Below the pieces are notes generated by a model. That model was not told the DNA's origin, did not search any database, and was given only the letters and a program-made list of their open reading frames with translations. 64,000 nt of DNA from Acetomicrobium hydrogeniformans ATCC BAA-1850 (lineage in GTDB: Bacteria > Synergistota > Synergistia > Synergistales > Acetomicrobiaceae), in NCBI RefSeq assembly GCF_000160455.2, contig NZ_ACJX03000001.1:816001-880000 (forward strand). Reading direction: 5' to 3'. This document shows, in pieces, positions 24,300 through 31,745 of this stretch; position 1 is the first letter of the stretch; every line of letters begins with the position of its first letter. The translations under genes and the position numbers were made by a program.

Positions 24300-24303
24300 A
24301 TTG

Positions 24304-25725
24304 TTAGTCCTTTCCTACGGCGTCAGCCCATTCCTTGACGGGCAGTTTCTTTAAATACTTCTTTCTGTCGCCTGGCTTGAATTCTTCATGGCTCGGCTTT
24401 TCCTCGAAGGGAACCCTCTTATAGGGCGCAGCCTCAAGGACGAAATCGCGCTTCTTCCACATCTCTCTCTGGATGAGGGTCGTAGGCGTCGGCCTGATCT
24501 GCCACTTTGCAATGTGCTCTTCGTTATAAGGAGGCGTATAGGTTACTATCTCATATTCCATATTGCCCAATCCATTTTTAACGCCTGCCGTAAGCTGGTA
24601 CCTTGGAGAGGTGCCCTGGGTTATCGCGAACTTGTCCTGCCCCTGTTTGTAGCCGCCCTCCACGCCTTCCAAGGCCTTGTTGGCACCGCCTGGATATGCC
24701 GGAGCGGCATCGATCATGTCAAGTATGGCGGCATCGATGGCTACGGGATCCTTAGAGGCGAACACGCCGATGTCTGGCACCACGGGAAGCGTAGCCCAGG
24801 GAATGCAGTCGCAGTTGGGATCCACGTCTATACAGTAGGCCATATGTCCGACCTTGCCCTCCTCGAAGGTGAGCATGACGCCTTTGGCCGCATCTGCCAT
24901 GGCTATCTGCGCATAGGGGAAATAATCGGGAGTGAAGACCATGCACTCATGCCCCGTGAACATGCACGTTATCTGACAGGAGTAGCAAAGCCAGCACTTT
25001 TCCGCGTCGAAGTGATGTCCCTTTTCGTCGATGTGATATGCTCCTCTTGGGCAGGAGTCCTCGCATAGCTTGTGGAATGGACAATCCAGACCAAGGCATT
25101 TCTCGGGGTACCTTGCGGGCCATCCCAGGAAGTCCTCGGGGCTTCCCCAGTGGGCTAAATGTTCATGGTACTTGCCCCGTTTGGACTGACCGCCTATGCC
25201 AATGTTCTTGATGCATCCGCCGTAAGAAGCAACGGGGTGCCCCTTTGCATGGGCCAGGTTTATCATGGCGTCAGCATGCGCTATGGCTGCAGCGACGTAC
25301 GCCTCTTTAAGCAGGACGCCCGTCGGGACCTCCACCCTCACGTCGTCGTCTCCTGAAAAGCCGTCTGCCACCACGACGGGACAGCCCATGGAGGCCTCGG
25401 TAAATCCGTGTCTGGCGGCGGTCTCAAGCGCGAGGTTTCCGATAAACCTGGAGCTGTAGGGATGATAGGTAAGCGTAGTAGTGTCGCAAACGAAAGGTCT
25501 TCCTCCGCAGGCCTTGACTTCCTCGACTATTGCGGCAACCAGTTCGGGACGCAAGCACCTTGTCCTGTTCCATTCGCCGAAGTGTATCTTTATGGCTACA
25601 CTGTCTCCTTTTTCGATGCATTCGTTTAGCTTGGCTTTGTAGAAGAGATCTTTGGCCTTCGGAACAAGGGATTCTACCCAATTTGCTGCGTTGGCGTCGG
25701 CAAACCACACCTTTTGTTTTGCCAT
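24304..25725 (-). CDS. DUF362 protein, longer paralogue with Fe-S motifs
   Basis: About 473 aa with the same domain plan as its downstream neighbour: IKIHFGEWNRTRCLRPEL at the N terminus, a Cys-rich centre (CPFHKLCEDSCPRGAY and CWLCYSCQITCMFTGH), then DPVAIDAAILDMIDAA. A C-terminal tail of about 100 residues rich in basic and aromatic residues is extra. I prefer ATG 25723-25725 with AGGGGGG upstream over a TTG two codons earlier. It is the first gene of a four-gene minus-strand unit (two DUF362 genes, mrp, unknown). Confidence 0.83.
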   Translation of the reverse strand: MAKQKVWFADANAANWVESLVPKAKDLFYKAKLNECIEKGDSVAIKIHFGEWNRTRCLRPELVAAIVEEVKACGGRPFVCDTTTLTYHPYSSRFIGNLALETAARHGFTEASMGCPVVVADGFSGDDDVRVEVPTGVLLKEAYVAAAIAHADAMINLAHAKGHPVASYGGCIKNIGIGGQSKRGKYHEHLAHWGSPEDFLGWPARYPEKCLGLDCPFHKLCEDSCPRGAYHIDEKGHHFDAEKCWLCYSCQITCMFTGHECMVFTPDYFPYAQIAMADAAKGVMLTFEEGKVGHMAYCIDVDPNCDCIPWATLPVVPDIGVFASKDPVAIDAAILDMIDAAPAYPGGANKALEGVEGGYKQGQDKFAITQGTSPRYQLTAGVKNGLGNMEYEIVTYTPPYNEEHIAKWQIRPTPTTLIQREMWKKRDFVLEAAPYKRVPFEEKPSHEEFKPGDRKKYLKKLPVKEWADAVGKD

Positions 25726-25809
25726 TTCCAACCCCCCTGTTCGTGAAAACGAGGTATTTTTACATTATTTTAGCACTAACCGCAAAATTTGCAAATGCAG
25801 TAATGAATT

Positions 25810-25862
25810 AAAATAATTTCACATAATCGGCGCAGATTACATGAAATTATTTTTGATATAAT
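25810..25862 (+). promoter_or_regulatory. Long AT-rich inverted repeat abutting the channel-gene promoter
   Basis: Arms 25810-25821 and 25842-25853 (AAAATAATTTCA/TGAAATTATTTT) match over 12 bp. Inside, TAATC (25824-25828) pairs with GATTA (25835-25839), leaving symmetric CA/CA mismatches. A perfect TATAAT (25857-25862) follows 3 bp later. The repeat sits between divergent genes and covers the -35 zone of the plus-strand promoter, so it looks like an operator rather than a terminator. Confidence 0.55.
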
Positions 25863-25923
25863 AATTTTTATCTAACCAGCAACAGGCAAGCTCCAAAGTT
25901 TCAATCATAAGGGGCCAGCAAAG

Positions 25924-26928
25924 ATGAAAATAACTAAGTCAGCGTGGATTTGGCTGTTTACCCTTCTTTTCGTTCTGGGCTTTGGGATCGGCGGGTTTTG
26001 TATATTATTAGACCTCTCCTTCGTAGAGGCCTTTTACTACACAATCATTACTCTGGCCACGGTCGGATACAATGCGCCGCCCAACCTCTCCATGGAAGGG
26101 ATGCTTTTCATTGCCATTCTTGTAATTTTGGGCATCAGCGCAGCAGGCTATGCCGTCAGCCAGGTTACGCGCTATTTTCTCGTCGAAAGAATTTTGACAG
26201 CGCTGGGCAAAAGGAGGGACGTCAGGGTGGACAAGCTGGAAAAACACTGGATAATCTGCGGGCTGGGCAGGATGGGCGAAGAGGTCTTTGAACACCTGAG
26301 ACATTACGATATTCCCTGTATGGCACTGGAAATGTCGGAACAAAAGGTCGCCTGGGCCCGCGAAAAGGGTTGGATAGTCCTTCAAGGGGACGCCCGAGAC
26401 GAAGATACTTTGGAGAGCGCAGGCGTGAGAAGGGCAGAGGGCCTTATCGTCACCCTGTCGGACGCCTCGGACAACGTCTACGTAATCATAACCGCCCGCT
26501 CCTTAAACCCCAATTTGAGGACCATCGCAAGGGCGAGCGACTCCCAGTCCGTCCGCATACTTTACAGGGCAGGTGCTGAAAAGGTAATAAACCCCATCGT
26601 TGCTGGAGCAGCGGCCATCGCCAGGGCCTCCATAAAACCGACGGTGGCAAACTTTCTGGAGCTGGTGAATATATCCAGGGACCTGGACCTCGACTTCGAC
26701 TCCGTTCACATCATGCCAGGAAGCCCCCTCATAGGCAAAAGCCTGGCGGAATCTCCCCTTAGATCCGAATACAACGCCATGGTAATCGCCGTAAAAAGAG
26801 ATTCCGGAGAGTACATCTATAACCCCACGGGTTCACTGGTGATCGAACAGGGAGACGAGCTCATCGTCTTCGCCGACGGAAAGCGCATGGCAAATTTAAG
26901 AAAAGTGGCCGCCGGCCTCAAGGAATAA
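25924..26928 (+). CDS. Two-helix potassium channel with RCK (TrkA-N/TrkA-C) domain, variant filter
   Basis: 334 aa. It has TM1 (about 8-30), a pore helix and filter (35-52), TM2 (about 58-80), then a cytosolic RCK domain with the nucleotide-binding IICGLGRMGEEVFEHL and a TrkA-C domain (about 250-334). This is the MthK-like layout. The filter reads TVGYNAP where TVGYG is usual, so the last glycine is replaced by Asn50. Selectivity may be altered. It is monocistronic and divergent from the DUF362 unit; RBS AAGGGGCCAGCAAAG precedes the ATG. Confidence 0.87.
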   Translation: MKITKSAWIWLFTLLFVLGFGIGGFCILLDLSFVEAFYYTIITLATVGYNAPPNLSMEGMLFIAILVILGISAAGYAVSQVTRYFLVERILTALGKRRDVRVDKLEKHWIICGLGRMGEEVFEHLRHYDIPCMALEMSEQKVAWAREKGWIVLQGDARDEDTLESAGVRRAEGLIVTLSDASDNVYVIITARSLNPNLRTIARASDSQSVRILYRAGAEKVINPIVAGAAAIARASIKPTVANFLELVNISRDLDLDFDSVHIMPGSPLIGKSLAESPLRSEYNAMVIAVKRDSGEYIYNPTGSLVIEQGDELIVFADGKRMANLRKVAAGLKE

Positions 26929-26980
26929 TGCCAAAAGACCGGACGACCTCCTTTATTTACTTCTTTTACCGACCTTTTAT

Positions 26981-28750
26981 CTATTTGCCGACGTTCGTGC
27001 TCAATGCCCCCAATTCGCCCACCTCTATGGAGGTATCAGGAACATCCAGTATGTAGGGAACCACCACGGTTACGACTTCCGATTCTTCGTCCCTCTTCGT
27101 GCGGGTCTTGAATATCTCCCCCAACAAAGGAATGTCGGCCAGTACCGGGATTTTGGAAACGGTATCGGTCTTTCTCCTGTCAAACAAGCCGCCTATGACG
27201 AAGGGCTCTCCGTTTCTTACCCTCACCATGGTGGTCACTTCACGGGAGCTGGTGACGGGGACTTCTTCCCCCATTCCTCCCGGCCGCCATTCCACGACTT
27301 CGCCCGTCGATATGGCCACGTTTATGGTTACCGTGTCGTCCCTGCCTACAATAGGAGTAAAATCGAGCTTAGGGCCGACTCGCTCCTCGCTATAAACGGG
27401 ATTCCCGGCATCGTCGCGTTCGGAAATGTATTTGATGTTCGTGGTCAAGGCGATGGATGCCTTCTGCCCGTCGACGGTAACGACCGAAGGACTTGCAAGT
27501 ATATCTGCCTTGTTGGATTCGACCAAGTTTCTTATGCCCACATCAAGAATTCGAAGTGTCCCCCTTGTTATATCGACGAGATCCACGCCTTGCGGCGAAG
27601 TAGGCCTGTCCTCATCAGGATCAAAATTCTCGGGTTCGCTGGAATCGACGTAACCAATAGAGCCACCGCCTGCTCCGTAGGAAAACCACCAGTGCTTGTA
27701 GACGGCATCCACGATGCTCTCCAGTTCCTTCCTGCCGGTATCCCTGACCTCTATGAGGCGCGCCTGAAGCATGACCTGACGTCCGGGATGGTCGATCCTT
27801 TGAAGCAGTTGTTCAACGTCCCTCAAATTGTCGGGCCTTCCCGTCACGTACACCGTCCGAAGCCTCTCGTCCACAGCTACGTTGGTTATCCCGATAAGGC
27901 TCTGGAGGATAGCGGGCACCTGCTTAGGATCGGCATAAGCTATCTTGAAGGACTTCGTCTGCTCCATCCCAAGCGATTTGCCCAGGTTTTCTGGGGTCCC
28001 AAACAAAATAGTATTTCCCATCATGGCGTATTTCAAGTTGTTCATACGCATTACATAGGCCAAAACTTCTCTCAAGGGCGCATCCTTCACGCTTAAAGTC
28101 ATCGTAGTAGGCGGCACTGAAGGATCTATTATGATATTTATGCCCATGAACTTGGCGAGCATCCTCAAGACGTCTTTGAGCTCGGTGTCCCTAAGTTCGA
28201 GGGTCACAGGGGTGGAGAGGGACATGGGATCCTTGGGCCCCGTTTTAAGCGAGAGAGGGGGTGTTTCATCGACTTTCTTCGGCAGATCCTCAGGGGCTTT
28301 GATGCCTTGCTTTACAATATGTATCTTGTAAAGGGGAGCAGGCTCAGTTCCCTTTATCTCTTTTATTTCAAGAAGCTCTGTGGTAAAAAGACGCATTTCG
28401 AGGCCGCCTTCGACGTTTTGTACTTCTATGCCGCTCAAAAGGGGGAAGCTGTAGCTTCTGGACCACTTCTGTGCAGGGATATAGGCATCCTCGAAAAGGA
28501 AGACCATTTCCCCTGGATTGTTGAACAAAAGCTGAGGGAGCGGCAATTTCGTCCCCTTCACCTCCACTAGCAAGAGATTTGAACCCACCTGATGTATCAT
28601 GACCCCACCGAATAAAGGAGCATCCGCCGGTTTTTGAACCGGCGTCGTACTGCCCGTTTGCGCCAGCGCCTTGCCGCCCGTAAAAGAGCAGAGGGCGAAA
28701 CATAAAAACACCACGACGAGCATAAAGCCGACCTCTTTAGTCTTTCTCAT
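26981..28750 (-). CDS. pilQ: Type IV pilus secretin PilQ
   Basis: About 589 aa outer-membrane secretin. A signal peptide (residues about 8-30) is followed by an AMIN-like region, a secretin/TonB N-terminal domain (LRDTELKDVLRMLAKFMGINIIIDPS), an N1 domain (TVYVTGRPDNLRDVEQLLQRID) and the C-terminal secretin core ending VPVLADIPLLGEIFKTR-type sequence (KIPVLADIPLLGEIF). The ATG at 28748-28750 overlaps the PilP-like stop by 4 bp. It is the last gene of the pilus operon. Confidence 0.93.
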   Translation of the reverse strand: MRKTKEVGFMLVVVFLCFALCSFTGGKALAQTGSTTPVQKPADAPLFGGVMIHQVGSNLLLVEVKGTKLPLPQLLFNNPGEMVFLFEDAYIPAQKWSRSYSFPLLSGIEVQNVEGGLEMRLFTTELLEIKEIKGTEPAPLYKIHIVKQGIKAPEDLPKKVDETPPLSLKTGPKDPMSLSTPVTLELRDTELKDVLRMLAKFMGINIIIDPSVPPTTMTLSVKDAPLREVLAYVMRMNNLKYAMMGNTILFGTPENLGKSLGMEQTKSFKIAYADPKQVPAILQSLIGITNVAVDERLRTVYVTGRPDNLRDVEQLLQRIDHPGRQVMLQARLIEVRDTGRKELESIVDAVYKHWWFSYGAGGGSIGYVDSSEPENFDPDEDRPTSPQGVDLVDITRGTLRILDVGIRNLVESNKADILASPSVVTVDGQKASIALTTNIKYISERDDAGNPVYSEERVGPKLDFTPIVGRDDTVTINVAISTGEVVEWRPGGMGEEVPVTSSREVTTMVRVRNGEPFVIGGLFDRRKTDTVSKIPVLADIPLLGEIFKTRTKRDEESEVVTVVVPYILDVPDTSIEVGELGALSTNVGK

Positions 28751-29364
28751 AGTGCATCCATCCCCAATTCCATTTTCGTTCCTGCCCATAATACCACCAC
28801 CTTCGTCGGGGTAATGCTCACTACCCTGCCCCGTCCGTCTCCGAACCTGTAACCAGGCGAGACTATAAGGCCGTCACCTTCGCCCTCGATGTACATTAGC
28901 GCCATGGGCTTCCCATCCAATATCATGATGGCACGGACCTCCATGTAGGGAGGCAGATATACTTCCTCATATGACGGCAAAACTTCCCCTTCTTTTACCG
29001 CAACCTTGGCCAGTTCAGTCAACTCCACAGGCATTGGAGGTTCGTTAAAGGGGTACCTGTCCAATGTAGAGGCGATGTAGAGAAACTCCCCGCTGGTTGA
29101 CCTTGTCTGAACGATGTCCTCAAACCCCTTGATCATCTCAGCAAATTTTTTCCCCTCTTCCACACCTCGCTTTATCGGAGGAGTTTCCAACGGAGTTATT
29201 TGCGATAAGGCTATCATCTGTCTGTAAAGATATATCGACCATCCAATGCTCAAGACGAGCAACAGGGCTAGCAGTATACGCAAAAACCGCAGGGAACCCC
29301 TTCCGTAAAGAAGGCCATTCCACAGCGAGGTAAAAGCATCTTTCCATGTTTCACCCACGCCCAA
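28747..29364 (-). CDS. PilP-like pilus alignment protein
   Basis: 205 aa with one transmembrane helix (about 25-46), a variable linker, and a C-terminal beta domain with RAIMILDGKPMALMYIEGEG and VVSITPTKVVVLWAGTKMEL. This resembles the PilP/GspC homology domain that contacts the secretin. The start is TTG at 29364 right after the PilO stop, with AAAGGGGAG upstream. Assignment rests mainly on position between PilO and PilQ. It is not a lipoprotein, unlike classical PilP. Confidence 0.65.
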   Translation of the reverse strand: MGVGETWKDAFTSLWNGLLYGRGSLRFLRILLALLLVLSIGWSIYLYRQMIALSQITPLETPPIKRGVEEGKKFAEMIKGFEDIVQTRSTSGEFLYIASTLDRYPFNEPPMPVELTELAKVAVKEGEVLPSYEEVYLPPYMEVRAIMILDGKPMALMYIEGEGDGLIVSPGYRFGDGRGRVVSITPTKVVVLWAGTKMELGMDAL

Positions 29365-29365
29365 A

Positions 29366-29872
29366 TCACTCCCCTTTCATGATGGTCTCTAGCGACATAT
29401 CAGCACTCACCGGCCCTTTTTTTTGTCCTTTAATCGACAAAGAAAATAAACGCACGACTGGCTTATTGCCCCGCATATCGGAGATGGCCGAAAGCAAATT
29501 GAGGTAATCGCCTTCACAAGACACCAATACGGCGGTCCTCTCCGGGTCAGTTGATTTGACAGGATTAACCTTGTTTATCTTAAGTTTATTTCCTGCTATG
29601 ACCTTTTCTATGGCCGCGAAAAACGCCACATTATCCGCCGGAAATTCAACGCGAGATTCCTCCATTTTGCTCAAGGCATCGCGGTAAACCTCGAGCAGCG
29701 CGTATTTCTGCGCAATGGCGCCCTTCAAGCTCACCTCCTGTTTGGTAAGGCCCTCTATGACATCCCTTTCCCGCAAGATGCTTGCGCTCAAAGTGTGCTG
29801 AAACCATAAAAATCCTCCTATTATAAGGCAAAAACAAAAAATTATGAGTGCTTTCTTAACGTTCAACTTCAT
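29366..29872 (-). CDS. pilO: PilO-like inner-membrane pilus protein
   Basis: About 168 aa: a short cytoplasmic tail, one transmembrane helix (about 8-28), a coiled-coil stretch and a small ferredoxin-like domain. The order after pilN and the topology support PilO. I place the start at ATG 29870-29872 (MKLNVKKALIIF); it overlaps pilN by 17 bp. Confidence 0.75.
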   Translation of the reverse strand: MKLNVKKALIIFCFCLIIGGFLWFQHTLSASILRERDVIEGLTKQEVSLKGAIAQKYALLEVYRDALSKMEESRVEFPADNVAFFAAIEKVIAGNKLKINKVNPVKSTDPERTAVLVSCEGDYLNLLSAISDMRGNKPVVRLFSLSIKGQKKGPVSADMSLETIMKGE

Positions 29873-30470
29873 CCTTTTTAGCTCCTTTGGCCAACTCCTG
29901 CATTCCCACAAGATCTTTCACGGTGCAGGAAAAGCTGAACTTGACAAGGGTTCTTTCGTATTCATCTTTGCCCTTTTTGGTTTCTTTAGACGTCACCAAA
30001 GGGCTAACGGAGCTGGTAACACTGGCGTTAAGCAGTTTTAAAGCAAAGGCGGCGACATCGTTTTCCGCAAAGGCGTAACCTTCAACGTCAGCTCTGCCCG
30101 GGAGCAGCCGAACTTGGGAAAGCCAGACTTCGTTGGGCAGGGATGCCATAACGGCAGAACAAAATTCGACAGAAGGTATGTCTTCCCGCATCAAAGACAG
30201 AGCTTTTTCGTACAAGTCAAGTTTCTCCTTGTTTTGCACAATGTAACCATCGAGCCTTTTGCCCTCAAGCGTCAATTTTTCCACACTCGCCTCTAAAGCC
30301 TGTCTTTTAGCCACAAGTTCCCTTAAAACAAAGATGCCGTAAACAGAAGTAAAACATGACGTAACAATAAAGACAAGGATGAGCACCATGGCGATCACTC
30401 TCGGAAGATCTATCTTTTTCTTCTCGGCTATCTTTACACCCAGTGGCCTTAAATCCACCTTTACAGTCAT
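29856..30470 (-). CDS. pilN: PilN-like inner-membrane pilus protein
   Basis: 204 aa with the PilN N-terminal signature (VDLRPLGVKIAEKKK, equivalent to the INLLPWR-type motif that binds PilM), one transmembrane helix (about 22-46), coiled coil (about 50-85) and a C-terminal fold with EVWLSQVRLLPGRADVEGYA. The start overlaps the pilM stop (ATGA). It forms the PilMNO platform. Confidence 0.85.
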   Translation of the reverse strand: MTVKVDLRPLGVKIAEKKKIDLPRVIAMVLILVFIVTSCFTSVYGIFVLRELVAKRQALEASVEKLTLEGKRLDGYIVQNKEKLDLYEKALSLMREDIPSVEFCSAVMASLPNEVWLSQVRLLPGRADVEGYAFAENDVAAFALKLLNASVTSSVSPLVTSKETKKGKDEYERTLVKFSFSCTVKDLVGMQELAKGAKKDEVER

Positions 30471-31405
30471 GATCTATCCCTCACAGCCAGCCCGATTGCG
30501 GCTTCCCACCCGTATTCTCCGACAGGTTCGCCCTCTATCGACCATTTGCCCCACGAGTCTGCCACGCTGCAGGCATATTCGTCGGAAAGGCTCTGTAATT
30601 CATCCTGAAGCTCCTGGTTATCGGCATGTTCGCCGCAAAGCAGGATCTCCTTTACGCTCAAACCCCTGTACTGAGAAGCCCCGAACGTAATGGAGTTTCT
30701 CACCTCCTGAATAAGCATCTCAAAATGAGACACCCCACCCTGAAACTCGCTGCGCGCTCCCACGAAGACCGTCCTGTACACCAGCCCGTTGCCCCTGTAG
30801 GTCACAATTATCTGAGAGCTTCTGTCGCCGACGGACAATATCAGGCTTCCCAATTCGTCGCCGCTGTTTGGCCCCATGACCCCACGTACAAGCGCAATGC
30901 CAAAGGGTTCAATGGCTGAGACCCTGGCATTCTCCTTTGAACCGATGTCTAATATTGCGTTTACCATCGTGAGGCGCGAAGCTACGACCATCATGCTCAT
31001 GTTGACCTCCGAAATGGGAGAAGGCGTCTCCACGGGCACGATGTCAAAAGTAGCATCTTTAAGCGGAAAGGGAAAGTAGTTTTCAAAGTCCCACCCGAAG
31101 GCGCTCCTGGCGTCCTCAACGCTCATCTTCGGCATCTCGACAATGCGTATGATCGCATCCTGAGACGGCAAACATATCGTAATTGCGGGAGCTAATTTGC
31201 CGCCCAGCTTGGTCCGCAAACTCCCTATGGCCGACGAAAGGCGCTCCATGTTGGCTATTCTGTCCTGTACGACGACTCCCTCCTCGAGAGTTACTCTGGC
31301 GCTTCGCGAGACCCTAAAGCCACGAGACGCAGGGACAAGCTCCAGATACCTGATCGTCCCTCCCTCTATGGAAAGGCCCGCATAACTCTTTCTTCTACCA
31401 AACAT
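30467..31405 (-). CDS. pilM: Pilus assembly ATPase PilM (actin-like)
   Basis: 312-aa cytosolic actin-like protein. SYAGLSIEGGTIRYLEL is the phosphate-1-like start, followed by PSQDAIIRIVEMPKMSVEDARSAF-type sequence, then IIVTYRGNGLVYRTVFVGAR and the terminal EYGWEAAIGLAVRDRS. Binds the PilN tail by family knowledge. RBS AAGAAGGTGATGCG precedes the ATG. A paralogue lies at 20830-21783. Confidence 0.88.
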   Translation of the reverse strand: MFGRRKSYAGLSIEGGTIRYLELVPASRGFRVSRSARVTLEEGVVVQDRIANMERLSSAIGSLRTKLGGKLAPAITICLPSQDAIIRIVEMPKMSVEDARSAFGWDFENYFPFPLKDATFDIVPVETPSPISEVNMSMMVVASRLTMVNAILDIGSKENARVSAIEPFGIALVRGVMGPNSGDELGSLILSVGDRSSQIIVTYRGNGLVYRTVFVGARSEFQGGVSHFEMLIQEVRNSITFGASQYRGLSVKEILLCGEHADNQELQDELQSLSDEYACSVADSWGKWSIEGEPVGEYGWEAAIGLAVRDRS

Positions 31406-31421
31406 CGCATCACCTTCTTAT

Positions 31422-31745
31422 TTAAAAAAATACCCGTTTTACGACCTTGGCCTTGAAGCCCTCTGCCGTAACTTCCACGCTTTTTTCCTGATAAGCCTGT
31501 GCAAACTGCCTTGGCGTCATTTCCTGGCCGTCGGCTCCGATGAAAAGCGTCTCGTCGGCAACCCATGTGAACTTCTTCAACCCCTGCGCCTCAGAAGTCG
31601 ATAGAAAAACGTATGGTGGGTCTAATTGAAGCTTTGACAGCATGCCGTAGTAAATGTTTGTTTCGCAAAAACCCTGCTTTGCCAGGGGCACGACGACAAA
31701 AAGAAAGGCTGCGAAGAAAAGCAGGAAAAATTTTGACATCCTCAC
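31422..31745 (-). CDS. Small exported protein in the pilus operon, unknown function
   Basis: About 107 aa with a signal peptide (FFLLFFAAFLFVVVPLAKQGFC, cleavage near residue 24-26, given here by composition only) and a small mature domain with KFTWVADETLFIGADGQEM and a C-terminal KAKVVKRVFF strand. The start is GTG at 31743-31745 after GGAGGAGGTGGATACC, or ATG at 31739. It overlaps the PilY1-like stop by 4 bp and lies 16 bp before pilM. I do not recognise the family; context suggests a periplasmic pilus accessory. Confidence 0.65.
   Translation of the reverse strand: MRMSKFFLLFFAAFLFVVVPLAKQGFCETNIYYGMLSKLQLDPPYVFLSTSEAQGLKKFTWVADETLFIGADGQEMTPRQFAQAYQEKSVEVTAEGFKAKVVKRVFF

Noticed and set aside
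25717-25735. Shared GCCATTTCCAACCCC sequence at 25717 and 46386 as a regulatory motif
   Set aside because: It reflects similar RBS and start codon contexts in two unrelated genes; no wider similarity is seen.
26929-26980. Terminator between the channel gene and pilQ
   Set aside because: Pyrimidine-rich tracts are present but no convincing stem can be drawn.
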